A DNA stretch of 49,986 nt from Candidatus Rokuibacteriota bacterium. Its GTDB lineage: Bacteria; Methylomirabilota; Methylomirabilia; Rokubacteriales; CSP1-6. The notes below the pieces were generated by a model, which worked only from the letters and a program-made list of their open reading frames with translations, searched no databases and had not been told where the DNA came from. The position numbers and the translations under genes were made by a program. Below, piece after piece: positions 1-7,668 of this stretch (positions are counted from its first letter, which is position 1; each line of letters begins with the position of its first letter). The stretch covers positions 1 to 49,986 of the forward strand of contig JACPDG010000054.1 in NCBI GenBank assembly GCA_016184125.1, given 5' to 3'.

Positions 1-52
1 GGGGGCCCGACATGGCGGCCCCCCACCCCCCCGACGTTGGCCGGGCCCGGGA
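1..52 (+). repeat. Intergenic hairpin repeat, copy R1 (cut by window edge)
   Basis: A GC-rich hairpin unit with the core GGGGGCCCGACATGGCGGCC followed by a C-run and a short CCGGGCCCGG palindrome. It matches the sense-strand layout of the other copies in this window (G-run stem, GACATGG centre, C-run, then a second stem). The window edge cuts its 5' side, so its distance from the preceding gene is unknown. It lies upstream of the ABC permease gene. Confidence 0.7.
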
Positions 53-87
53 TGAACCCGGACCCGTCTTGACACGCGACGGCGTTC

Positions 88-969
88 ATGGGCCCTGAGC
101 TGACCGGGACGTTGCCGGCGGTCACAGAGCGCTCCGCGGCGCGCGTGCGTGGCCTGCCCATCGTCTCGACGGCGATCATTGCGGCCTTCGTCTTCGTCGC
201 CATCTTCGCGAACGTGCTGAGCCCGGCCGACCCCTACGAACAGTCGCTGCGCCTTCGTTTCAAGCCTCCCGTGTGGGAGGAGGGCGGGAGCTGGACGTAT
301 CCGCTCGGGACCGACCGGCTCGGCCGTGACCTGCTCTCGCGGATGATCCACGGCGCCCGCATCTCGCTCGCCGCCGGCGTGCTGACCGTGCTGCTGGCCG
401 GCGCGATCGGCGCCGCGATCGGGCTCGTGGCCGGCTATTACCGCGGGCGCGTCGACACCGTGCTCATGCGGATCACCGACGCGACGCTCTCGTTTCCCGT
501 GATCCTCCTGGCGCTCATCCTCGCGGTGACGGCGGGACCGAGCTTCGCGAACGTCGTGATCGCGGTGGCCGTCATCCTGTGGGCTCGGTACGCGCGCGTG
601 ATCCGCGGCGAGACGCTCTCGCTCATGGAGCGCGACTTCATCGCGCAGGCGCGCATCGCCGGGTGCTCGGCGTGGCGGATCATCACGCGGCACCTCCTGC
701 CGAACACGCTCAACACGCTCGTGGTCCTGCTCACGCTCCAGGTCGGCTACGTGATCATCGTGGAGGCGTCGCTCTCGTTCCTCGGCGCTGGCATCCCGCC
801 GCCGCAGCCCGCGTGGGGCTCGATGATCGCCGAGGGGCGCGACTACATCACGAGCGCCTGGTGGGTCTCGTCCTTCCCGGGGCTCGCGATCCTGCTCGTC
901 GTGCTCGCCTTCAACCTCTTCGGGGACTGGCTGCGCGACACCCTCGACCCGCGGTTGCGTCAGTCATGA
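88..969 (+). CDS. ABC transporter permease, DppC/OppC type
   Basis: Inner-membrane permease subunit of a peptide/opine/nickel-type ABC importer. The 293-residue length is normal for the family. A hydrophobic segment at about residues 27-46 is followed by the family motif YPLGTDRLGRDLLSRMIHGAR, then about five more membrane segments. The cytoplasmic EAA loop that docks on the ATPase is seen near residues 187-210 (AQARIAGCSAWRIITRHLLP), and the ASLSFLGAGIPPPQPAWG motif typical of DppC follows. The ATG at 88 is preceded by only a weak ribosome site. A DppB partner and a binding protein would be expected just upstream, outside the window. The two ATPase genes follow after repeat R2, so the three form one operon. 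The substrate cannot be read from the sequence. Confidence 0.95.
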   Translation: MGPELTGTLPAVTERSAARVRGLPIVSTAIIAAFVFVAIFANVLSPADPYEQSLRLRFKPPVWEEGGSWTYPLGTDRLGRDLLSRMIHGARISLAAGVLTVLLAGAIGAAIGLVAGYYRGRVDTVLMRITDATLSFPVILLALILAVTAGPSFANVVIAVAVILWARYARVIRGETLSLMERDFIAQARIAGCSAWRIITRHLLPNTLNTLVVLLTLQVGYVIIVEASLSFLGAGIPPPQPAWGSMIAEGRDYITSAWWVSSFPGLAILLVVLAFNLFGDWLRDTLDPRLRQS

Positions 970-1050
970 GAACTCGGAGGGGGGCTGCGCCCCCCTTCCG
1001 AACCTCCCCCCACGAGGGTTGCGCCGGCAAAGCCGGCGCTCGAAAGGAGG
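970..1050 (+). repeat. Intergenic hairpin repeat, variant copy R2
   Basis: Begins at the stop codon of the permease gene. It contains a GGGGGGC-TGC-GCCCCCC hairpin, a C-run, and a second stem GCGCCGGC-AAA-GCCGGCGC, then ends in AAAGGAGG at 1043-1050. The first hairpin matches the inner module of copies R6 and R9. The AAAGGAGG could serve as a ribosome site for the next gene, although it is about 22 nt from the chosen GTG. Confidence 0.65.
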
Positions 1051-1072
1051 TTGAACGGGCGCGTGAGGTGAC

Positions 1073-2050
1073 GTGGTCGTGACGCGATTGCTCGACGTGC
1101 GCGACCTCCGAACACAGCTGGTGACCAAGTGGGGCACGGTGCGCGCGGTCGACGGCGTCTCGTTCGCCCTCGGCGAGGGCGAGACGATGGGGCTCGTGGG
1201 CGAGTCGGGGTCGGGCAAGACGATGACGTGTCTCAGCATCACGCGCCTCCTGCCGCGTCCCGCGGGGCGCATCGTCGGCGGGCAGGTCCTGCTCGACGGG
1301 GACGACCTCGTGCGGAAGACCGAGCGCGAGATGCAGCGCATCCGGGGTCGCAAGATCTCGATGATCCTCCAGGACCCGATGAGCTCGCTGAACCCGGTCT
1401 TCTCCATCGGCATGCAGGTGCAGGAGCCCATCGCGATCCACCACGGCCTGCGCGGGCGCGCGCTCAGGGAGCGCGCGGTGCAGCTCCTGGCCGCCGTCGG
1501 CATCTCGTCCCCGGCGGACCGGCTGCGGCTCTACCCGCACCAGCTTTCCGGAGGGATGCGGCAGCGCGTCGTCGGGGCCATGGCGATCACCGGCCCGCCG
1601 CGCCTCGTCATCGCCGACGAGCCGACGACGAGCCTCGACCTCACGATCCAGGCGCAGTACCTGAAGCTCCTCAAGGAGCTCCACGACCGCCACCGGCTCG
1701 CCATGATCTTCGTCACGCACAACCTCGGGATCGTCGCGAAGATGTGCGACACGGTCGCGGTGATGTACGCCGGCCGCATCGTGGAGCAGGGGCCGGTGCG
1801 CACCATCTTCTCCGCGGCGGCGCATCCGTACACTCGGGCGTTGCTCGCCTCGGTGCCGCGCGTCGGCGGCGGACGGGTGAAGCTGACCGCGATCGAGGGC
1901 CAGCCGCCCGACCTGACGGCGACGCCGCCCGGCTGCGCGTTCGCGCCGCGCTGCCCGCACGCCCTGGCACGCTGCCGGGCCGAGGCGCCGCCGGAGGTCC
2001 ACCTCGCCGCGTCGCACCGCGCGCGGTGCTGGCTGGTGACCGGCTCGTGA
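1073..2050 (+). CDS. ABC transporter ATP-binding protein, DppD/OppD type
   Basis: First of the two ATPases that energise the importer. Walker A GESGSGKT lies at residues 43-50, the ABC signature LSGGMRQR at about 158-165, Walker B RLVIADEP at about 177-184, and the H-loop VTHN at about 214-217. The C-terminal oligopeptide-transporter extension carries the usual cysteines (GCAFAPRCPHALARC). At 325 residues it is full length. The start is GTG 1073; GTG 1079 in the same frame is possible. Its TGA overlaps the GTG of the next ATPase gene by four bases, which indicates translational coupling. All catalytic motifs are present. Confidence 0.93.
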   Translation: MVVTRLLDVRDLRTQLVTKWGTVRAVDGVSFALGEGETMGLVGESGSGKTMTCLSITRLLPRPAGRIVGGQVLLDGDDLVRKTEREMQRIRGRKISMILQDPMSSLNPVFSIGMQVQEPIAIHHGLRGRALRERAVQLLAAVGISSPADRLRLYPHQLSGGMRQRVVGAMAITGPPRLVIADEPTTSLDLTIQAQYLKLLKELHDRHRLAMIFVTHNLGIVAKMCDTVAVMYAGRIVEQGPVRTIFSAAAHPYTRALLASVPRVGGGRVKLTAIEGQPPDLTATPPGCAFAPRCPHALARCRAEAPPEVHLAASHRARCWLVTGS

Positions 2051-3120
2051 GCTCGCCGGCGCCGGGCTCCGGCCCGTCCATGAACGGGACGCCCGCGCTC
2101 CTCGAGGTCGAGAGCCTCGTGAAGCATTTCGCGGTGGGAGGCTTCGCGTTCGATCGCGGGCGTCTGCTGCTCCGCGCCGTGGACGGTGTGTCGTTCGCGA
2201 TCCCGGCCGGTCGCACCCTCGGGCTCGTCGGCGAGTCGGGCTGCGGCAAGACCACGACCGGCAGGCTGATCCTTCGCCTCGAGCAGCCGACGAGCGGCAT
2301 GATCGGGTTCCTCGGGCGCGACGTCACGCGGCTCGATCGCGAGGGGCTGCGCGAGTACCGGCGGTCCGTGCAGGCGGTCTTCCAGGACCCGTACGCGTCG
2401 CTCGACCCGCGCATGCGCGTGGGCGCGATCATCGCCGAGCCGCTCGTCGTCAACGACCGCGTGGGGTCCGCGGACGCGCGCGCCCGCGTCGCCGAGCTGC
2501 TCGACCTCGCCGGCCTGCCGCGGCGGGCCGCCGAGCTGTATCCGCACGAGTTCTCCGGCGGCCAGCGCCAGCGCATCGCGATCGCGCGCGCCCTGTCGCT
2601 GTCGCCGAAGCTCGTCGTGCTCGACGAGCCGGTGTCGGCGCTCGACGTCTCGATCCGCGCGCAGATCCTCAACCTGCTCGTCGAGCTCCAGGATCGCCTC
2701 GGTGTCAGCTACCTCTTCGTCGCGCACGACCTGGCGGCCGTGGCGCACCTGTCGCACGAGATCGCCGTGATGTACCTGGGGAAGATCGTCGAGATCGGCG
2801 ACGCGGAGGCGGTCTCGTTGCGGCCGCGCCATCCGTACACGCAGGCGCTGTTCTCCGCCGCGCTGCCCGCGCATCCCGACGACGCGCGCGAGGACATCGT
2901 GCTCGCCGGCGAGGTGCCGAACCCGCTGCGGCCGCCATCCGGGTGCGCGTTCCATCCCCGCTGTCCGCAGGCGCTGCCGCGCTGCTCGCACGAGGCGCCG
3001 GCGCTCCGCGCGCGCGGCGGTCGCATGCTGAGCTGCCACCTGTACGACGGGGCCGAGGGCGACGACCACGAGGCGCCGGCCCTCCGCCAACCGTCCGTGC
3101 CTGCACCGCACCCGTCGTAG
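2047..3120 (+). CDS. ABC transporter ATP-binding protein, DppF/OppF type
   Basis: Second ATPase of the importer. It has GESGCGKTTT (Walker A), FSGGQRQRIAIARAL (signature), KLVVLDEPVSALDVS (Walker B and D-loop) and VAHDL (H-loop), and ends with the oligopeptide-transporter domain (GCAFHPRCPQALPRC). The GTG at 2047 overlaps the previous stop (GTGA) and is preferred. An ATG at 2080 would remove 11 residues and keep the whole ABC domain. The 357-residue length is slightly long because of a Pro/Ala-rich C-terminal tail. It completes a C-D-F set; the B subunit and binding protein are not in view. Confidence 0.93.
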   Translation: MSSPAPGSGPSMNGTPALLEVESLVKHFAVGGFAFDRGRLLLRAVDGVSFAIPAGRTLGLVGESGCGKTTTGRLILRLEQPTSGMIGFLGRDVTRLDREGLREYRRSVQAVFQDPYASLDPRMRVGAIIAEPLVVNDRVGSADARARVAELLDLAGLPRRAAELYPHEFSGGQRQRIAIARALSLSPKLVVLDEPVSALDVSIRAQILNLLVELQDRLGVSYLFVAHDLAAVAHLSHEIAVMYLGKIVEIGDAEAVSLRPRHPYTQALFSAALPAHPDDAREDIVLAGEVPNPLRPPSGCAFHPRCPQALPRCSHEAPALRARGGRMLSCHLYDGAEGDDHEAPALRQPSVPAPHPS

Positions 3121-3144
3121 CGCGCCCTCGCGCAGGAGCCGACC

Positions 3145-4560
3145 ATGACGATCGAGAGCCTCTCGGGAACGACCTTCGATGCCCGGCCGCCGCGTGCGCG
3201 CCGCGGGCAGCCGACCGGACGCACGTACCGTGAGCCGGCCCGCGAGATTCCCGTGTATGCCGAGACCGACGTGCTCGTCGTTGGCGGCGGCCCTGCCGGC
3301 TGTGCCGCCGCCGCCGCCGCCGCCAGGCTCGGCGCCCACGTCACGCTCGTGGAGCGCTACGGTCACCTCGGCGGTCTCGCGACGGGCGGGCTCGTCATCT
3401 GGATCGACCGGATGACCGACTGGGAGGGCCGGCAGGTCATCACGGGATTCGCGAGCGATCTCCTCGATCGGCTCCCGAAGGACGCGTTCATCGGGCCGGA
3501 TCGCGAGCAGTGGGGGTCGCGCGACGCGGCGGTGGCGGCGTACTGGGCGGAGCGGTCCTCCGCGTTCAAGGGGGTCGTGACGTGGTCGCCGACGGTCGAT
3601 CCCGAGTGGCTGAAGCTCGCCTCACTCCAGGCCGTCATCGACGCCGGCGTGACGCTCATGCTGCACACGTGGGGCGCGGCGCCCATCGTCGAGGACCACC
3701 GCCTCGCGGGCGTCGTGTTCGAGAGCAAGGAGGGACGGCAGGCGATCCGGGCGACGGTCGTCGTGGACACGACCGGGGACGGCGACCTCTACGCGCTGGC
3801 CGGCGCGCCGTTCGAGTCCGACGTCGACGAGGCGAGCATCCATCACGCCATGAACGTCGCATGGCTGTGGGCCGGCGTCGACATGGAGCGCTGGCTCGCG
3901 TTCAAGACGCAGGAGCCGCAGGCGGTCGCCGTGTTCATGGACCGTGCGCGGGAGGCGCTCGGGTTCGCGGAGAAGCCGCACGTCGCGTGGCGAAGCGACG
4001 TCGCGCTCTTCATGGGGCCCCGGCTGAGCGGGTACAGCCCCCTCGTGATCGAAGACCTCACGGCGGTCGAGATCGAGTCCCGGCGCCGGATGGTGGAGCA
4101 TCTCGAGTTCTTCCGCCGCCACGCGCCGGGGTTCGAGCACGCGTGGATCATGCTCACGGCGCCGCAGATGGGCGCGCGCCACAGCCGCCGGCTCGCCGGC
4201 GTCGCGAAGGTCGTCCAGGGCGAGTGGAAGCAGGCCGTCGTCCATCCCGACGAGATCGGCGTGAGCCCGGGTCCCTCGCCGCAGTTCGCGAACGTGTCCA
4301 TCCCGTACGGCAGCCTCGTCCCGAAGGACCTCGACAACCTCCTGACCGCGGGACGCCACATCTCGTGCGATCCGCAGTCGCACACGTTCCTGCGCGAGAT
4401 CCCGCAGTGCTGGATGACCGGGCAGGCGGCGGGCGTCGCCGCCGCGCTCGCCGCGGGCAAGGGCGTGACGCCGCGCCGGGTGCCTGTGGCCGAGATCCAG
4501 CAGGAGCTCACCCGCCAGGGCGTGTTCCTGCAGCAGCGGGCGCCGGTCGAGGCGCGTTGA
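3145..4560 (+). CDS. FAD-dependent oxidoreductase (FAD_oxidored family)
   Basis: Flavoprotein of the FAD_oxidored type (PF12831-like). A dinucleotide-binding motif VVGGGPAG lies at about residues 45-52, the ribose-binding Glu (LVER) near 70, and GGLATGGLV at 76-84, a pattern common in this family. The C-terminus has the LLTAGRHISCD and GQAAGVAAALA motifs that close the FAD site. An AGGAG ribosome site lies 8 nt before ATG 3145. The 471-residue length is normal. It follows the ABC transporter by 24 nt in the same direction, so it may oxidise the imported compound; the substrate is unknown. Confidence 0.88.
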   Translation: MTIESLSGTTFDARPPRARRGQPTGRTYREPAREIPVYAETDVLVVGGGPAGCAAAAAAARLGAHVTLVERYGHLGGLATGGLVIWIDRMTDWEGRQVITGFASDLLDRLPKDAFIGPDREQWGSRDAAVAAYWAERSSAFKGVVTWSPTVDPEWLKLASLQAVIDAGVTLMLHTWGAAPIVEDHRLAGVVFESKEGRQAIRATVVVDTTGDGDLYALAGAPFESDVDEASIHHAMNVAWLWAGVDMERWLAFKTQEPQAVAVFMDRAREALGFAEKPHVAWRSDVALFMGPRLSGYSPLVIEDLTAVEIESRRRMVEHLEFFRRHAPGFEHAWIMLTAPQMGARHSRRLAGVAKVVQGEWKQAVVHPDEIGVSPGPSPQFANVSIPYGSLVPKDLDNLLTAGRHISCDPQSHTFLREIPQCWMTGQAAGVAAALAAGKGVTPRRVPVAEIQQELTRQGVFLQQRAPVEAR

Positions 4561-4666
4561 CCGCTCGCCGCCAGCGAGTCTTTCGACGTCTGGAGCGCAG
4601 TGGCGACGGCGCCAGTTGACCCGGGCGCAGTTCCACCGGACGAACCTGTCCAACGAGCACTAGGGA

Positions 4667-4768
4667 ATGGGGGGCCCCGAAATGGCCCCCCAAACCCCCC
4701 GACGCTCGGAGCGCCCCGGGGGACCCGTGGCGCTCCTCGATTGGCCGTTTCTCCGACAGGCTCCTAGT
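4667..4768 (+). repeat. Intergenic hairpin repeat, copy R3
   Basis: Sense-oriented copy 106 nt downstream of the oxidoreductase stop, between convergent genes. First stem TGGGGGG...CCCCCCA with a GGCCCCGAAATGG centre, then GCTCGGAGCGCCCCGGGGG and the matching GGCGCTC. The 3' end (CGTTTCTCCG) also resembles the 3' end of copy R6. The 100 nt between the stop codon and the repeat hold no recognisable gene. Confidence 0.8.
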
Positions 4769-4778
4769 CAGCCGCAGG

Positions 4779-5345
4779 TTAGCCGAGGATGTCGGCGACG
4801 GAGAGCACGACATCCGGGAAGGCCGCAGGCGCCAGCCGGTCCTCGCGGCCCACGATCGTTGCGTGCCGGTAGTCGCCGTCTTGCGGATCCCGGTAGACCT
4901 CGATGCGGTCAGCCGCGAGGTTCACGAGCCAGTACTCGGCGATGCCGGCCTCCGCGTAGAGCGCCTTCTTGACGGTCCGATCGTAGCTCGCCGACGAGTC
5001 GGCGAGCTCGACGATGAGTGCGACGTCTGCGGGCCCGGGCAGGGCGGCCTTGTAGAAGTCGTCCCGGTAGTGGAGGAGGACGATGTCCGGCTGTGGCTCG
5101 GAGTCGGGCAGGATCGTCACGGGGTTCTGGGGCCAGAGGATCGCGCGTCTCCGCAATCGCCCGGCCAGTTCGTCGGTGAACCGCGCAACCGCGGCGGGGT
5201 GACGCGATCCGATCGGCGACATCTGGACGATCTCCCCCCTGATGAGCTCGACCCGGTCGTCCTCGTGGAGCACGCCCGCGTCGACCTTCCGGTGGTACTC
5301 GTCCAGGGTGAACCGCCGCCTGACGATGTCGGTGCCGAGGGACAT
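4779..5345 (-). CDS. Uma2 family endonuclease-like protein (DUF820)
   Basis: A 188-residue protein of the Uma2/DUF820 family (PF05685), which has a PD-(D/E)XK nuclease-like fold; the cellular role is unknown. Family hallmarks seen are FTLDEYHRKVDAGVL near the N-terminus, RVELIRGEIVQMSP, the PQPDIVLL strand, IVELADSSASYDR with the likely metal-binding Glu, and KKALYAEAGIAEYWLVNL. All putative catalytic positions (D of PDI, E of VELAD, K of the following helix) are retained. ATG 5345 is clear. It converges on the upstream oxidoreductase across repeat R3 and starts the accessory island. Confidence 0.88.
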   Translation of the reverse strand: MSLGTDIVRRRFTLDEYHRKVDAGVLHEDDRVELIRGEIVQMSPIGSRHPAAVARFTDELAGRLRRRAILWPQNPVTILPDSEPQPDIVLLHYRDDFYKAALPGPADVALIVELADSSASYDRTVKKALYAEAGIAEYWLVNLAADRIEVYRDPQDGDYRHATIVGREDRLAPAAFPDVVLSVADILG

Positions 5346-5504
5346 CGCTCGGTTCTAGCCCTGGTGACGCGACCCGCGTCAATGCCCCCTGTTCCATACA
5401 TTCGATTTGCGGATCATCCGTCCCCCGCCGTGGCCCGACGGCGGGTCGGCCGTGATCCCTCAGAGGCGCACCGCTGAGACGTTTTATGTGCTAAAAAACG
5501 ACTT

Positions 5505-5830
5505 GTGTATCCACGAATGTTTGAGCCGCCGGCACGGCGCGATTCCCGGACGCGCCCTTTTTCGATCTCCTCGATGCGGAGATCTATACGCGCCTCCTCG
5601 CGTCTCCATCCAGGCTTGGCGAGCGGATCCCCGCGGGATACCGGGGCTGGGTCGTCGTCGATGAGATCCAGCGGCTGCCCGATCTGCTGAACGAAGTCCA
5701 TCGTCTCATCGAGTCACGGCGGCTCCGGTTCGTCTTGACCGGATCGAGCGCGCGCAAGCTGCGCCGTCGCGGCGTGAACCTCCTGGCCGGGCGCGCGCTG
5801 ACGCGCTTCATGCATCCCCTCACCCGCTGA
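5505..5830 (+). pseudogene. COG1373/DUF4143-type ATPase, decayed by internal deletion
   Basis: The GTG at 5505 opens a frame reading MYPRMFEPPARRDS, which matches the start of COG1373 AAA ATPases. The reading then jumps by +2 to a second frame from 5561 to 5830 that reads FDLLDAEIYTRLLASPSRL, then VVVDEIQRLPDLLNEVHRL (Walker B) and RFVLTGSSARKLRR (sensor 1). The expected Walker A segment between these parts is absent, and the protein stops at TGA 5828-5830 before the DUF4143 half. It is therefore a remnant with the P-loop excised and the C-terminus lost. An AT-rich patch at 5480-5505, unusual here, lies just upstream and may be the old promoter. Confidence 0.75.
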
Positions 5831-5970
5831 CATCGCCTGCGCGGCTCACCGGGAGTCGAGGCGCGAGGCGTTTCGCGCCGACGAGCTGCCGGCCCCGAGA
5901 GGCCGAGGCGTGATCTGACACGGGAACGCGGCCGGCGCACGGACGAGACCGGCGCCTCGCCCATCTCGAT

Positions 5971-6405
5971 TCACGTGGTCGCCGGCGGCTCCTCTGCGAG
6001 GAGTTCCCGGTACAGCGCCAGCAGGCCATCCACCGTGTCGATCGCCTCCTCCGCCTCCGAGCGCTCGAACAGCTCCGACGGCGGGACGAGATCGTCCTCG
6101 TCACCGTAGAACGCATGCCCCCGCTCGGCGAACAGGCGTTCCGCCGCCTCGCAGATCGCCGGCGCGCGCTCGCGCCAGCTCGAGGGGAACCGGTCCAGGT
6201 GGCGCAGCAGCACGGCACCGGGGTCGTGCCGCCGCGGAGGATCGATGCCGACGAAGCGGAGCGCGCCTTTGAGCAGCAGCTCGATCGCCTCGTGCGCCTC
6301 GCGGACCACGTCGTCGTATCGGCCACGTGCGAGAAACAGTCGCAGGGCCTCGGCCCGTGCTTCGACCTTCGCGAGGTAGTCGCGCGCGATCTTCCGCGAC
6401 GTCAC
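5971..6405 (-). CDS. HEPN domain protein, toxin of a HEPN-MNT pair
   Basis: A 144-residue helical HEPN protein from GTG 6405. It has an N-terminal helix with KIARDYLAKVEARAEAL, then VVREAHEAIELLLKGALRF, and an AFYGDED segment near residue 105 that is typical of the HEPN subgroup paired with MNT nucleotidyltransferases. The classic Rx4HxY RNase motif of HepT is not evident, so catalytic activity is less certain than for the second HEPN gene. Its GTG overlaps the stop of the MNT gene (GTGA), the coupled arrangement expected of a toxin-antitoxin pair. Confidence 0.8.
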   Translation of the reverse strand: MTSRKIARDYLAKVEARAEALRLFLARGRYDDVVREAHEAIELLLKGALRFVGIDPPRRHDPGAVLLRHLDRFPSSWRERAPAICEAAERLFAERGHAFYGDEDDLVPPSELFERSEAEEAIDTVDGLLALYRELLAEEPPATT

Positions 6406-6890
6406 AGGCGGACGTCCTCGCCGAGCACGTAGTCCGGCTTCAGGTCCCAGTACGGGTTGCCGAGCTCGTCGACCAGCCGTCGGGCTCCCAGTTCGGCGAG
6501 CCGGCCTTCGAGTCGCCGCAGCACGCCAGCGAGGAAGCCTCCGCGGTCGACGAGCAGCCGGTGTCCCTCCAGCATCCCCAGGTAGAACGGCTTCACCGTG
6601 GATGCTTCCTCGGGCGTCAACGGGATCACCGAAACGCACGCCGCGAACTCGTCCGAGATCGCGTGCGCGATCGCGCCGATCATGCGGTGGCGATCGAGCC
6701 GCCGTCGCGGCAGTCCCCGGATGACGACCAGCACGTCGAGGTCGCTCTCGGGACGGGCCGTGCCACGCACGCGGGAGCCGAAGACGGCCACCGTGACGAC
6801 GTCATCGCCGCAGCGCGCCTCGAGCGCGGCGCAGAAGCGCTGCAGCTCGTTCTCGAGGCTCGGATCCATCGTCGCCATCATAGCGGACAC
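6402..6890 (-). CDS. MNT-type nucleotidyltransferase, antitoxin of a HEPN-MNT pair
   Basis: Minimal nucleotidyltransferase of the pol-beta superfamily. The motif GSRVRGTARPESDLDVLV at residues 38-55 gives GS followed by DxD (D50, D52), the metal-binding pair. Its neighbour is the HEPN gene with a 4-nt overlap. Such MNT proteins neutralise HEPN toxins, in studied cases by adding AMP to the toxin. The start is GTG 6890; in-frame ATGs at 6881 and 6878 are equally good. At 162 residues it is longer than a bare MNT domain, with a C-terminal helical extension ending in KPDYVLGEDVRL. Confidence 0.82.
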   Translation of the reverse strand: MSAMMATMDPSLENELQRFCAALEARCGDDVVTVAVFGSRVRGTARPESDLDVLVVIRGLPRRRLDRHRMIGAIAHAISDEFAACVSVIPLTPEEASTVKPFYLGMLEGHRLLVDRGGFLAGVLRRLEGRLAELGARRLVDELGNPYWDLKPDYVLGEDVRL

Positions 6891-6942
6891 GGCCCGGCAT
6901 CGGCGGGAGGTCGGAGGCGATCATTAAAATGACCGCGTCGCC

Positions 6943-7164
6943 TCAGTCCCCGGACAACCACTCCTCCCTGCTGACACCTGCCTGTCTCAGGATCCGGATC
7001 AGGAGATCCGTGCTCAGCTCCTGCCGATGCGGATTGGGAAGAATCAGGCGAACCTCTTTGCGAACCATAAACTGGTGACGTCCGCCCGTGAAGGGACCTT
7101 CAAAACCGAGGCGGCGTAACCGCTGGATCAGCTCGCGGCGGCTGACTGGGCCGATCCGCGTCAC
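6943..7164 (-). CDS. hicA: HicA-type mRNA interferase toxin
   Basis: A 73-residue protein of the HicA family, a double-stranded-RNA-binding-fold RNase that cleaves mRNA. It has the helix ELIQRLRRLGF followed by GGRHQFMVRK, with the catalytic His at residue 30, and the C-terminal STDLLIRILRQAGVSREEWL. It starts at GTG 7164, overlapping the stop of hicB by four bases. The gene order is antitoxin first, then toxin, the less common hicBA order. Confidence 0.9.
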   Translation of the reverse strand: MTRIGPVSRRELIQRLRRLGFEGPFTGGRHQFMVRKEVRLILPNPHRQELSTDLLIRILRQAGVSREEWLSGD

Positions 7165-7403
7165 GCCGGGCGAGGCAGCTCGATCACGATCTCACCCATG
7201 GGAGGGATCGGGTCGCCGCGATGGATGCTGAAGAAGACCCAGTCCTCAAGGGCCTGCATCAGCCTGCGCCGGCACTCTTCCAGGGTTCTTCCTGTCGCCC
7301 AAACGCCCTGGATGCCCGGAATCTCGCCGTAATACGGCTCTTCGTCTTCGATCTTCTCGTACGTTGCGCGCTCGAGGGCCGCGTTCAGGTAATCGAGCAG
7401 CAT
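7161..7403 (-). CDS. hicB: HicB-type antitoxin
   Basis: An 80-residue HicB-like protein: the partial RNase H-like fold is seen as EEPYYGEIPGIQGVWATGRTLEECRRRL, followed by MQALEDWVFFSI. It lacks an added C-terminal DNA-binding domain, so autoregulation by this protein is not evident. ATG 7403 is the start. It is coupled to hicA by a GTGA overlap. The N-terminal segment LLDYLNAALERATYEKIED is typical of short HicBs in GC-rich soil bacteria and Chloroflexi. Confidence 0.88.
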   Translation of the reverse strand: MLLDYLNAALERATYEKIEDEEPYYGEIPGIQGVWATGRTLEECRRRLMQALEDWVFFSIHRGDPIPPMGEIVIELPRPA

Positions 7404-7497
7404 GAGATCTCTCCCGGCTACGACTCTACCAGTCTCCCCGCAGCTCCTCCACCACCAGCAGCCCCGCAGCTCTGCTCCCGGTGGACCGCCGAGCCGA

Positions 7498-7653
7498 GAT
7501 TGCGAGATCGAGGACGGCGATCAGGCCGGGACTCCGAACCAGCGCGATTCCGACGGCGACGGGATCGGGGATGCCTGCGACACCGATGCGGACAACGACG
7601 GGGTCTCCGACAAGCGTGAAGCGCTCGAAGCCGCGGAGCAGCTCGAACGCCAG
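7498..7653 (+). pseudogene. Thrombospondin type-3 repeat fragment (calcium-binding)
   Basis: In the + frame from about 7498 the translation gives DGDQAGTPNQRDSDGDGIGD then ACDTDADNDGVSDKREALE. This is the DxDxDGxxD calcium-binding pattern of thrombospondin type-3 repeats, as in secreted or surface proteins. There is no start codon with a ribosome site, no signal peptide and no further repeats; the frame then runs antisense into the dehydrogenase gene. It looks like a short relic of a larger exported protein inserted or left between hicB and the dehydrogenase. Confidence 0.6.
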
Positions 7654-7668
7654 GTCCCCCCAACGGGA

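Noticed and set aside
4748..4760. CTCCGACAGGC shared by 4750 and 9730 as a possible attachment site pair bounding the island
   Set aside because: Only 11-12 matching bases, no integrase gene and no tRNA at either end; chance is sufficient.
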